This document shows, one piece after another, positions 21,493 through 29,905 of a DNA stretch of 33,972 bases (position 1 is the first letter of the stretch; every line of letters starts with the position of its first letter). Both the position numbers and the translations under genes were made by a program. This DNA comes from Alphaproteobacteria bacterium (lineage in GTDB: Bacteria; Pseudomonadota; Alphaproteobacteria; SHVW01). The DNA is taken from NCBI GenBank assembly GCA_016869645.1, contig VGDO01000044.1, forward strand, positions 1-33,972, given 5' to 3'. The notes beneath the pieces were generated by a model. The model was given only the letters and a program-made list of their open reading frames with translations. It did not search any database and had not been told where the DNA came from.

Positions 21493-22331
21493 ATGGATCT
21501 CTATGCGCGACGCCGGCACAAGAACGCGGCCGCCATGGGTCTGTCGCTGGCCGCGACCGCGATGGGCCTCGGCTGGCTGGTCGCGATATTGGGCTCGTTG
21601 CTGTGGAACGGGCTGAGCGGTTTGTCGCTGCAGGTCTTCACCCAGATGACGCCGCCGCCGGGCAGCGACGGCGGGCTGCTGAACGCGATCGCCGGCAGCC
21701 TAGTCATGACCGTGCTGGCAACCTTGATCGGCGCTCCGGTCGGCATGCTGGCCGGCACGTACATGGCAGAGTACGGCAAGTATAGCCGGCTGACCGTGGT
21801 GGTTCGGTTCATCAACGACGTGCTGCTGAGCGCCCCCTCGATCATCGTCGGCCTGTTCATCTACGAGGTCATGGTGATCCGGATGGGCCATTTCTCGGCC
21901 TGGGCTGGCGCTGTGGCACTTGCCGTGCTGGTCATTCCAGTGGTCGTGCGCACGACCGAGGACATGCTCAACCTCGTGCCGAACAGCCTGCGCGAGGCCG
22001 CCGCCGCCTTGGGCGCGCCGCGCTATCACGTCATCCTCCAGGTATCGTACCGTGCGGCGCGCGCCGGCATCATCACCGGCATCCTGCTGGCGGTGGCGCG
22101 CATCAGCGGCGAAACCGCGCCATTGCTGTTCACCGCGCTCAACAACCAGTTCTGGAGCACGGACATGAATGCGCCGATGGCCAACCTGCCCGTGACGATC
22201 TTCCAATTCGCGCTCAGCCCCTATGCCGACTGGCAGAAACTTGCCTGGGCCGGCGCGCTCACCATCACCTTCGCGATCCTCGCGCTCAACGTCGGCGCAC
22301 GCGCGCTGTCGGCCGGAAAGGCAAACCTGAA

Positions 22332-22335
<4 letters not shown>
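21493..22335 (+). CDS. pstA: Phosphate ABC transporter permease PstA
   Basis: A 280-aa inner-membrane partner of PstC with about six helices. Family features include [56 protein letters not shown] and the coupling loop [24 protein letters not shown], with [16 protein letters not shown] near the end. The ATG at 21493 follows the pstC stop by one base; the upstream in-frame extension lies within pstC. Its stop overlaps the pstB start (ATGA), so the permease and ATPase are translated in a coupled way. Confidence 0.95.
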
Positions 22336-23126
<791 letters not shown>

Positions 23127-23156
23127 GACAGCCTCCGGCGAGCGGAGAACTGCAGC

Positions 23157-23906
23157 ATGGCCTCCGAGCACATCGTCAAGTCCTACGACGACGAGCTGAA
23201 GCATTTGAAGGCGCTATTGTCGCGCATGGGCGGCCTGGTCGAGGCGCAGATCGCCGATGCCATGGACGCGGTCGGGCGGCGCGACAGCGAGCTTGCGCGC
23301 CGCACGGTCGACAACGATGCCAAGATCGACACGCTCGAACGTGAGGTCGATGCCTCGGTCGTGCGCATGCTGGCGCTGCGCCAACCGATGGCGGTCGATC
23401 TGCGCTCGATCCTGGCGGCGCTCAAGATCTCGAGCGACCTCGAACGCATCGGCGACTACGCGACCAACGCCGCCAAGCGCGCCATAGCGCTCAACCAGAT
23501 GCCGGCGGCACGACCGGCCGGCAGCGTGCCTCGCATGGGGCGGCTGGTGCAGTCGATCGTCAAGGACGTGCTCGACGCCTATGTCGACGGCGACGCCGAC
23601 AAGGCGGTCGCCGTGTGGCGGCGCGACGAGGAGGTCGACGAGCTTTACAACAGCCTGTTCCGCGAGCTGCTGACCTACATGATGGAGGATCCGCGCAACA
23701 TTACGCCGTGCACGCACCTGCTATTCATGGCCAAGAACATCGAGCGCATGGGCGATCACGCGACCAACGTCGCCGAGACCGTCTATTTCCAGGTGCGCGG
23801 CCAGCCGCTCAAGGCGGAGCGACCCAAGGGCGACAGCACGAGCTTCACGGTGATCAATCCCGATGCCAAGAGCGGCCAGGACAGCAAGAGCGGCCAAGGC
23901 GTATGA
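23157..23906 (+). CDS. phoU: Phosphate signalling protein PhoU
   Basis: A 249-aa cytoplasmic helical-bundle protein made of two PhoU repeats. It links PstSCAB activity to PhoR and restrains PhoB activation when phosphate is ample. The opening SEHIVKSYDDELKHLKALLSRMGGLVE is typical, and both metal-site motifs are visible: ERIGDYATNAAKRA near 98 and ERMGDHATNVAETVYF near 195. The C-terminal tail repeats SGQ twice and is not conserved. The stop overlaps the phoB start by 4 bases. Confidence 0.96.
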   Translation: MASEHIVKSYDDELKHLKALLSRMGGLVEAQIADAMDAVGRRDSELARRTVDNDAKIDTLEREVDASVVRMLALRQPMAVDLRSILAALKISSDLERIGDYATNAAKRAIALNQMPAARPAGSVPRMGRLVQSIVKDVLDAYVDGDADKAVAVWRRDEEVDELYNSLFRELLTYMMEDPRNITPCTHLLFMAKNIERMGDHATNVAETVYFQVRGQPLKAERPKGDSTSFTVINPDAKSGQDSKSGQGV

Positions 23907-24595
23907 AGCAGATGATCCTGATCGTCGAGGACGAGGCACCGCTGGTCACATTGCTGCGCTACAACTTGGAGCGCGAAGGCTTTGTCGTCGCCGAGGCCCA
24001 TGACGGCGAGGAGGCGCTGCTGATGGCGGCCGAGCGCAAGCCCGATCTGGTGCTGCTCGACTGGATGCTGCCGCAGCTCTCGGGCATCGAGGTGTGTCGG
24101 CGGCTCCGGCGTCAGGCACAGACGCGAACCACGCCCATCATCATGCTGACGGCGCGCGGCGAGGAGGGCGATCGCATTCGCGGCCTGAACAGCGGCGCCG
24201 ACGACTACATCACCAAGCCGTTCAGCCCGTCGGAGCTGATGGCGCGCATCCGCGCGGTCATGCGCCGCACCAACCCGGCCGCGACAGCTGAAGTGCTGCG
24301 CTGCGCCGATTTGTCGATGGACCTGGTCGGCCATCGCGTCCGGCGCAATGGCCGCGACATTCATCTCGGCCCGACAGAATTCCGGCTGCTGCGCTACCTG
24401 CTCGAGCACCAGGGCCGGGTCTTCTCGCGCGAGCAGCTGCTCGACGCCGTGTGGGGCTCCGACGTCTATGTCGAGCTGCGCACGGTCGACGTCCATATCC
24501 GCCGTCTGCGCAAGGCGATCAACGCCAAGGGCGAGCTCGATCTCATCCGCACCGTGCGTGCCGCCGGTTATTCGCTCGAGGGCAAGCGGAGTTAG
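23903..24595 (+). CDS. phoB: Phosphate regulon response regulator PhoB
   Basis: A 230-aa OmpR-type transcription factor that binds Pho boxes when phosphorylated by PhoR. The receiver domain (1-122) shows the acidic pair ED at 9-10, the phospho-acceptor Asp53 in LLDWMLP and Lys105 in TKPFSP. The winged-helix domain (about 130-228) has GPTEFRLLRYLLEHQGRVFSRE and the recognition segment VELRTVDVHIRRLRKAI. The ATG at 23903 overlaps the phoU stop; longer in-frame extensions upstream are inside phoU. It closes the phosphate cluster and should act on the half-sites before pstS. Confidence 0.97.
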   Translation: MKQMILIVEDEAPLVTLLRYNLEREGFVVAEAHDGEEALLMAAERKPDLVLLDWMLPQLSGIEVCRRLRRQAQTRTTPIIMLTARGEEGDRIRGLNSGADDYITKPFSPSELMARIRAVMRRTNPAATAEVLRCADLSMDLVGHRVRRNGRDIHLGPTEFRLLRYLLEHQGRVFSREQLLDAVWGSDVYVELRTVDVHIRRLRKAINAKGELDLIRTVRAAGYSLEGKRS

Positions 24596-24629
24596 ACTGG
24601 CGTCGATATGGCCGGCGCTTTTCGGCCGC

Positions 24630-24764
24630 TCAACGAGTAAGCCGGCGGCATCGCAGGCGAGGGATCAGCTGATCGATGAAGACGGACACGCCGGCTGTCT
24701 GCGCGGGTACGGTCATGAAGGAGCCGAACGCCCCGCTAGCGGGGATCACCCAGCCATAATGCAT
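24630..24764 (-). pseudogene. N-terminal remnant of an MFS transporter gene
   Basis: From the ATG at 24764, with GAAGG upstream, the frame reads MHYGWVIPASGAFGSFMTVP, then AQTAGVSVFIDQLIP, and ends after 44 codons at 24630 following an unrelated Arg-rich tail. The first 35 residues look like the first helix of an MFS permease; HYGWV with a following GSFM and PGQT-like GVSVF is a known pattern. The rest of the gene is absent. It lies 24 bases downstream of the intact MFS gene on the same strand, so it is probably the truncated next gene of that operon, ended by a recombination event near phoB. Confidence 0.5.
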
Positions 24765-24788
24765 GGCGTGGCCTTCATCACGGGCGGG

Positions 24789-25955
24789 TCACGTCTTTCG
24801 CAGGCATAGCAGTGCTGCCAGCGCAGATAGGCACAAGGCCGCGGAAACGACGATGAGATGCACGCCCAACATCTCGAGGAGGACGCCAAAGACGAAAGGC
24901 GCGAAAGCTTGCGTGATGCGCGCGGGAGCCCCGAGCAGGCCCGTGCGCTCGCCGAAGGATTGCGGACCGAAGATCGCGAGCGGCAGCGTGCCGCGTGCGA
25001 TCGTCAGCAGTCCATTGCCGGCGCCGTAGAGCAGGGTGAAGCCGATCGCCGCAATCGGCCCGAAAAGCCCGAGGAATGCGGCGCCAATCGGGTGGAGCAC
25101 CGTTGCAACGCGCGCGGCGACGAGCGGGTGGGTGTGGCGCAGCAGCGCGAACTCGATCATGCGCGCTCCGACCTGGGCCGGACCCACCAGGGCGGCAGCG
25201 GCAATTGCCTCGACCGGCGACGCCCCTGCGCGCTCCAGGAGCGCCGGCAAATGCGCCGCCATCCCGCCGGTCACCGTCCAAGCTGCGGCGAACACGAAAG
25301 CGAGCAGGAACATCTCGCGTCGCGGGTTCCAACCGACGGCCGGTCCAGCGGTCGCAGTCGTGGTTGCGGGCTTGGAGAAGGAGCTTCCGCTCGGCAGCGC
25401 CAGAAAGTTGACCGGTAAGCCGAGCACCAGGTGACATGCCGACCAGACCAGACAGGTCTCGCGCCAGCCGAGCACCTCGTTCAGGTAGGCTGAAACGGGC
25501 CAGCCGATGGTCGACGCGAAACCGGCAATCAACGTGATGCCGGTGATGGCGCTGCGTGCCTCGCGGCCGTAGATCGCCGTCAGGCTCGCAAACGCCGCGT
25601 CGTAGAGGCCAAGCGCCATGCCGAAGCCGAGGATGCCCCAGGCGGCAAGCAGGGTGATCGGACCGGTAGCGAACGACAGCACAGCCAACCCGGCGGCGAG
25701 CACCAGGTTCGAAAGGCAAAGCACGCCGCGCCCACCCTGTCGGTCGATGGTCCGCCCGACGGCAGGTCCGAAGAATGCCGCGACCAGGAGGGCGGCCGAG
25801 AATGCGCCGAAGAACCAGGAGGCGCCGAGGTCCAGCGTGTCGGCGATCGGCGCGGCCAGGATCGCGGGGATGTAGTAGGACGATGCCCAGGCAAGCGTCT
25901 GCGTGGCGCCGAGCGCGACGACGATGACGGACTTCGACTGCTGCGATCCCGTCAC
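24789..25955 (-). CDS. MFS transporter in the Cys-PadR/flavoprotein module
   Basis: A 388-aa major facilitator superfamily permease with about twelve hydrophobic helices. It starts with VIVVALGATQTLAWASSYYIPAILA and contains the typical loop 2-3 motif GPAVGRTIDRQGGR near 63-76. The start is a GTG at 25955 with a G-rich stretch upstream. It lies 39 bases after the flavoprotein gene on the same strand and has no promoter of its own that I can see, so it is probably the exporter of that operon. What it moves is unknown; an oxidised or conjugated product of the flavoprotein, or a metalloid species, would fit. Import cannot be excluded. Confidence 0.88.
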   Translation of the reverse strand: MTGSQQSKSVIVVALGATQTLAWASSYYIPAILAAPIADTLDLGASWFFGAFSAALLVAAFFGPAVGRTIDRQGGRGVLCLSNLVLAAGLAVLSFATGPITLLAAWGILGFGMALGLYDAAFASLTAIYGREARSAITGITLIAGFASTIGWPVSAYLNEVLGWRETCLVWSACHLVLGLPVNFLALPSGSSFSKPATTTATAGPAVGWNPRREMFLLAFVFAAAWTVTGGMAAHLPALLERAGASPVEAIAAAALVGPAQVGARMIEFALLRHTHPLVAARVATVLHPIGAAFLGLFGPIAAIGFTLLYGAGNGLLTIARGTLPLAIFGPQSFGERTGLLGAPARITQAFAPFVFGVLLEMLGVHLIVVSAALCLSALAALLCLRKT

Positions 25956-25994
25956 TCCCGTGATGCCCCTCGCCGGCGCGGCGTCAACATCCGG

Positions 25995-27479
25995 TCAGTT
26001 GCAGCACGCGGCTTTCTGGGGCGCTGCTTCGACCGTGGGCGACGAACAGCCGCACCCGGCTTCGCCGGCCTGCTTCGCTTCCATGTCCTGGACGCAGCAT
26101 GCATCCGCCGACGCGGGCGCGGGTCCGCCGCAGCAGTCGGCAGCGGCGGCCGCACCTGCCATGGCCGGCGCGATTGCCGCGTTCGGCTGCGCGGACAAGC
26201 TCGCGCTCGCGCGCGTCGCGCCACGCGGACGGGTGACGCACACGCCGGTTTGCGGCAGCCTGAGCTCCACGCGCTCGGCCGCCGCATGATCTCCCACCAG
26301 CTCGGCCACGATCGAGCGCACCTGCTCGTACCCCGTCGCCAGCAGGAAGGTGGGCGCGCGGCCATAGCTCTTCATGCCGGCGATGAAGAAGTTCGTCTCC
26401 GGGTGCGCCAGCTCGGCCGCACCATGCGGGCGAACCGTGCCGCAGCTATGCAGGTTGGGATCGATCATGGGAGACAGCTTGGGCGTGGTCTCCAGCCAGG
26501 GATCGAGGCCGAGCCGCACTTCCGTCAGGAAAGAAAAATCCGGGCGGAAGCCGGTGGCGACGACGATGCGATCGACCAGAAGCGTCGTCTCGGAATCGTG
26601 CACGGTGCCCTGAAGCTGCAGCTTGCCATCGGGCTGGCTGCGTACGGTCTGGGCCCGGAATGCGGTGACGAGATCGACGTCGCCGGCTTCGACGGCCTGG
26701 CGCGCGAGAGCGCCGAGCGCTCCCCGCGCCTCCAGCGCGTCAGCCGCTTCCCCGCCATACAAGGTCGCCGCATCGGTGCGCCGCACCGCCCATATGACCC
26801 TGGTGCCGAGGACGGCACGCGACAATTCGACCAGATCCAGCACGGCATTGATGGCGGAGTGGCCACTGCCGACGACGAGGTTGGTCTTTCCGGCATAGCG
26901 CGCCCGTTCGGCGCCGAGCACGTCGGGAATGCCATAGGCGATGGTGCCTGCGGCCGCGCGTTCGCCGGGTATGTGATAACCGCTGCTGCCCAGCGGGTTC
27001 GGCGCGAACCACGTTCCGGAGGCATCGATCACCGCGCGCGCCAGCAACTCCTCCTCGCTTCCATCGGCGACGACGACACGAAGCGCGAACGACTGGTCGT
27101 CACGCCCCACGGTCTTCACCTTGTCATAGTTGCGCCGGCCTACGGCGGTTACCTTTGCATTCAGCCTGATGTGCGGCCGCAGCGCGGGATGCAGCGCAAG
27201 CGGCTCGAGATACTGGCTGACCAATTCGCCGCCCGTGGGCAAGGCCTCCGGGCCCGGATGCCTCCAGCCTGTACGCTCGAGCAGCCGGCGCGCCGCCTGA
27301 TCGACATTGTATGACCAGGGCGAGAAGACGCGGACATGGCTCCACTGCCGGATCGCGTGACCGACCCCGGGTCCGGCCTCGATGCCGAGGAATCGTTGAC
27401 CCCGCTCGACCAAATGTGCGGCGGCGGCCAAACCGACCGGGCCGGCGCCGATGATGGCGATAGGCAGTTGCTCGCTCAT
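25995..27479 (-). CDS. Flavin-dependent monooxygenase/oxidoreductase with Cys-pair-rich tail
   Basis: A 494-aa protein of the flavin-containing monooxygenase/thioredoxin-reductase-like fold. The FAD motif IAIIGAGPVGLAAAAHL is near 6-22, a second nucleotide-binding motif VVGSGHSAINAVL lies in the middle, and the late ATGFRPDFS motif is present. The last 47 residues are an unusual tail with Cys-Cys at 449-450, 461-462 and 492-493 and Cys-Gly-Cys at 476-478, after GVCVTRP. Such vicinal thiols bind soft metals or metalloids; related flavoproteins (ArsO-like) occur in arsenic loci, as I recall. I chose the ATG at 27479 because AGGAGA lies 6 bases upstream and the upstream ATG at 27500 falls in the predicted -10. 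It is regulated from a promoter with the TGCATCGA motif. Confidence 0.85.
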   Translation of the reverse strand: MSEQLPIAIIGAGPVGLAAAAHLVERGQRFLGIEAGPGVGHAIRQWSHVRVFSPWSYNVDQAARRLLERTGWRHPGPEALPTGGELVSQYLEPLALHPALRPHIRLNAKVTAVGRRNYDKVKTVGRDDQSFALRVVVADGSEEELLARAVIDASGTWFAPNPLGSSGYHIPGERAAAGTIAYGIPDVLGAERARYAGKTNLVVGSGHSAINAVLDLVELSRAVLGTRVIWAVRRTDAATLYGGEAADALEARGALGALARQAVEAGDVDLVTAFRAQTVRSQPDGKLQLQGTVHDSETTLLVDRIVVATGFRPDFSFLTEVRLGLDPWLETTPKLSPMIDPNLHSCGTVRPHGAAELAHPETNFFIAGMKSYGRAPTFLLATGYEQVRSIVAELVGDHAAAERVELRLPQTGVCVTRPRGATRASASLSAQPNAAIAPAMAGAAAAADCCGGPAPASADACCVQDMEAKQAGEAGCGCSSPTVEAAPQKAACCN

Positions 27480-27498
27480 GACGGTCTCCTGTTCGCTC

Positions 27499-27527
27499 AT
27501 TGTGCAGGGCGATGCATCGATCATCAA
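27499..27527 (-). promoter_or_regulatory. Promoter of the flavoprotein-MFS genes with palindromic operator
   Basis: On the minus strand TTGATG (complement of 27522-27527) and CACAAT (complement of 27499-27504) are 17 bases apart. Between them lies a perfect palindrome CGATGCATCG (27510-27519), placed where a repressor would block RNA polymerase. The same TGCATCGA core recurs at the regulator's promoter. Predicted transcription begins about 13 bases before the ATG at 27479. Confidence 0.55.
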
Positions 27528-27546
27528 GGTATCGAGGGAAAATTTT

Positions 27547-27957
27547 TTAGCAGCTCTGGCGTTTGCCCTTGGCGGGCTTGCACGAGCCGCCGAGGCACCC
27601 GGCGACATCGAGCCAGGCCGAAGACGCCACGGCGAAGGCCTGGCGGCCCTTTGCGGTCAGTTCGTAGATCTTCCGCTCGCGGCCGTTGACATTCTCGGTG
27701 CGGGCGGTGACGTACCCACCGCTCTCGAACTCATGAAGCACCGGGTAGAGCGCGCCTTCCGATGGCGAGCAGCATCCTTCAGTGGTCCGCTCAACGGCGC
27801 GCGTGATTTCGTAGCCGTGCATGCCGCGCTCGTTCAGCACGCAGAGGATGAAGAACTTGGACAGGCTCATCTTGATGAGACCATTCCAATATTCCCGGCT
27901 GGTGTAGTCCGGGGAGGGGCGGCGGACCGCCTTCAGATGCATTGCAGGGCGAGGCAT
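27547..27957 (-). CDS. PadR-family transcriptional regulator with conserved-looking cysteines
   Basis: A 136-aa winged-helix repressor-type protein. The PadR core is clear: LSKFFILCVLNERGMHGYEITRAV (about 32-55), then SPSEGALYPVLHEFESGGYVT (64-84) and RKIYELTAKGRQAF. Cys residues occur at 39, 62-63 (GCCSPSEG, where most PadR proteins have no Cys pair), 121, 126 and 136 in a short tail (GCLGGSC and QSC). This suggests sensing of a thiol-reactive metal, metalloid or oxidant. The start is uncertain: the ATG at 27957 lies just after the predicted -10 and would give a nearly leaderless message; the ATG at 27942 is an alternative. It precedes the flavoprotein gene on the same strand, with its own promoter. 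Confidence 0.85.
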   Translation of the reverse strand: MPRPAMHLKAVRRPSPDYTSREYWNGLIKMSLSKFFILCVLNERGMHGYEITRAVERTTEGCCSPSEGALYPVLHEFESGGYVTARTENVNGRERKIYELTAKGRQAFAVASSAWLDVAGCLGGSCKPAKGKRQSC

Positions 27958-27964
27958 GGGCGCC

Positions 27965-28017
27965 AATCTATGCATCGAGGGGTAAGGTGTCAAGCGAGAA
28001 TGGTCCCACTCGATGCA
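27965..28017 (-). promoter_or_regulatory. Autoregulated promoter/operator of the PadR gene
   Basis: A consensus -35 TTGACA (complement of 27988-27993) is 17 bases from TAGATT (complement of 27965-27970). Inverted 9-base arms flank and overlap it: TGCATCGAG at 27971-27979 within the spacer and CTCGATGCA at 28009-28017 upstream of the -35. The arms share TGCATCGA with the downstream flavoprotein promoter, which suggests a common repressor, most simply PadR itself. Confidence 0.65.
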
Positions 28018-28037
28018 ACAATGCCGGCACCACGCCC

Positions 28038-28565
28038 TCACGCGCGCGATTGAAGCTCGCGACGGTAGAGCGTCTCCGTCTCGGCGCCGAAGCACACGAA
28101 GTTAACCTGGCTGATCGATGGCTCGCCCGCGAGGAATTGCCAGACCGTCTCGATGGCGATGCCGGTTGCGCGCGCGAGCGGGTAGCCGAACACGCCGGTC
28201 GAGATTGCCGGAAAGGCGATGCTGGCCAGAGCGTGATCGCGCGCGATCTCGAGCGAGCGTCGGTAGCACGAGGCGAGCAAGGCATCCTCGTTGCGCCCGC
28301 CGCCATGCCAGACCGGTCCGACGGTGTGGATGACGTGTCGCGCGCGCAGCCGATAGCCGCGGGTGATCTTGGCCTGGCCGGTCGGACAGCCGCCCAGCGC
28401 CCGGCATTCGGCCAGCAGCTCGGGACCGGCTGCGCGATGGATGGCGCCATCGACTCCGCCGCCGCCGAGCAGGCTCTCATTGGCGGCGTTCACGATTGCG
28501 TCGACCTCCTGCTTGGTGATGTCACCCTGAACGACGGAGATCCGTAACGCGATCGATGCAGCCAT
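28038..28565 (-). CDS. Macro-domain ADP-ribose / O-acetyl-ADP-ribose hydrolase
   Basis: A 175-aa single macro domain of the YmdB/MacroD type that removes or hydrolyses ADP-ribose adducts, including O-acetyl-ADP-ribose. The catalytic/binding loop is at 22-45: [20 protein letters not shown], followed by IHRAAG. The phosphate-binding loop ISTGVFGYP is at 121-129. Two ATGs are adjacent; the second (28565) stands 7 bases after GGAGG and is preferred. The first ATG overlaps the AmpG stop (TGATGATG), so translation is coupled. It is the last gene of the kinase-permease-macro operon. The regulatory region of the PadR gene begins right behind its stop codon. Confidence 0.93.
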   Translation of the reverse strand: MAASIALRISVVQGDITKQEVDAIVNAANESLLGGGGVDGAIHRAAGPELLAECRALGGCPTGQAKITRGYRLRARHVIHTVGPVWHGGGRNEDALLASCYRRSLEIARDHALASIAFPAISTGVFGYPLARATGIAIETVWQFLAGEPSISQVNFVCFGAETETLYRRELQSRA

Positions 28566-28567
28566 CA

Positions 28568-29905
28568 TCAGTCCTCCGCCAATTGGACCGCCGGGGTCGC
28601 GGACGACTGTCCGATCACCCGCCCGAGCCAGATCAGCAGCAGCAGGCCCGGCACGGCTGCCGCGGTCGTGATCAGGAAGAACAGCAGCCAGTCCAGCCGT
28701 TCGGCCAGGATGCCGCCCCAGGAGGACAGCACGGTGCGTCCCATGGCGGCGAGCGACGACAAAAGCGCGTACTGGGTCGCCGTATAGGCGACGTTGCACA
28801 GGCTCGACAGGTAGGCAACGAAGGCGGCCGAGCCCATGCCGCCCGTGATGTTCTCGATGGCAATGGTCGCTGTCAGAAAGGCCAGGTTGTAGCCAACCAG
28901 GGCTTGGAGCGCGAACATGAGGTTCGACAGCATCTGGAGGACACCACACACCAGCAGGCTGCGGAACACGCCGAGCCGGTAGACCACCAGCCCGCCCAGG
29001 AACACGCCGAGCATGGTGGCGCCCACGCCGAACACCTTGCTGATGCTGGCGATCTCCGCCTTGCTGAAGCCCATGGCGATGTAGAACGGTCCCGCCATCA
29101 CGCCGGCCAGCGCGTCGCCGAACTTGTAGAGCACCACGAAAAGCAGCACGGCGAGCCAAGCCGGCCGGCGCGCGAAGTCGGCAAGCGGCTCGATCACGGC
29201 CGAGGTCAGCCAGGCGACGAAGCGCGCGGCCGCGCTGGTCGAGCCCCGCGGTTCCTTCGGACCTGCGTCGACGCCGCGCGGTTCGCGCGTCATCAGGACC
29301 GCGAGCATGCCGATGCCGACCAGGCTCGACATGACCGTGTAGGCGGCCGTCCAGCCGTAGAACTCGGCGATGAACAGGGCGCCGGCGCCCGAGGCGAGCA
29401 TGCCGATGCGGTAACCGAGTTGCGTCGCGGCCGCGCCTGCCCCCTGCTCGTTCGGCTCCAACAGCTCGACGCGGTAGGCATCGATGACGATGTCCTGGCT
29501 CGCCGAACAGAAGGCGACGATCACGGCGAACAGCGCGGTCATCTCAGGGCTGACGCGCGGATCGGCGTGCCCCAGGGCGAGAATCGCCACGGCGAGCGCC
29601 ACCTGGATGGTCAGCGCCCAGCTGCGCCGCCGGCCGAGCAGACGCTCGAGCACCGGCAGCGGTGCGCGGTCGATGATTGGTGACCACACGAACTTCAAAT
29701 TGTAGGCGATGCCGACCAGCGCGAAGAAGCCGATCGTCGACAGCGAAACTCCGGCATCCTTGAGCCAGATGCCAAGCGTGGCGCCGGTCAGGGCGAGCGG
29801 CAGTCCGCTCGCGAATCCCATCACGAAGATCGCGACCAGCCGCGGATCGCCGTAGATCCGCAGCGCCTCGAACCAGCCGGTCCGCCGCTCGGACGGCGCG
29901 CTCAC
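28568..29905 (-). CDS. ampG: AmpG-like MFS permease
   Basis: A 445-aa inner-membrane transporter of the AmpG branch of the MFS, which in enterobacteria imports GlcNAc-anhydroMurNAc muropeptides for recycling. The start of the domain is typical: [52 protein letters not shown], here given only as its key features (SGLP, LxxWL, YxLKFxWxPxxD). [24 protein letters not shown] follows, also with AmpG character. The GTG at 29905 overlaps the stop of the kinase gene by 4 bases (GTGA), indicating coupling. A longer frame upstream lies within the kinase gene. The unusual company of a nucleoside-type kinase and a macro domain leaves the physiological substrate open. Confidence 0.85.
   Translation of the reverse strand: MSAPSERRTGWFEALRIYGDPRLVAIFVMGFASGLPLALTGATLGIWLKDAGVSLSTIGFFALVGIAYNLKFVWSPIIDRAPLPVLERLLGRRRSWALTIQVALAVAILALGHADPRVSPEMTALFAVIVAFCSASQDIVIDAYRVELLEPNEQGAGAAATQLGYRIGMLASGAGALFIAEFYGWTAAYTVMSSLVGIGMLAVLMTREPRGVDAGPKEPRGSTSAAARFVAWLTSAVIEPLADFARRPAWLAVLLFVVLYKFGDALAGVMAGPFYIAMGFSKAEIASISKVFGVGATMLGVFLGGLVVYRLGVFRSLLVCGVLQMLSNLMFALQALVGYNLAFLTATIAIENITGGMGSAAFVAYLSSLCNVAYTATQYALLSSLAAMGRTVLSSWGGILAERLDWLLFFLITTAAAVPGLLLLIWLGRVIGQSSATPAVQLAED

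Noticed and set aside
24731..24744. Palindrome CCCCGCTAGCGGGG as a phoB/MFS terminator
   Set aside because: It lies inside the MFS remnant, has almost no loop and is not followed by a T-run; it is better explained as former coding sequence.
27480..27608. Longer flavoprotein starting at 27608 or 27500
   Set aside because: The extension overlaps the PadR gene end and the predicted promoter; AGGAGA before the ATG at 27479 is the only good ribosome site.
28556..29683. A 375-codon plus-strand frame antisense to the AmpG-like gene
   Set aside because: The translation is composed almost only of Gln, Arg, His, Ala and Asp, typical of an antisense shadow, and the minus-strand permease is clear.
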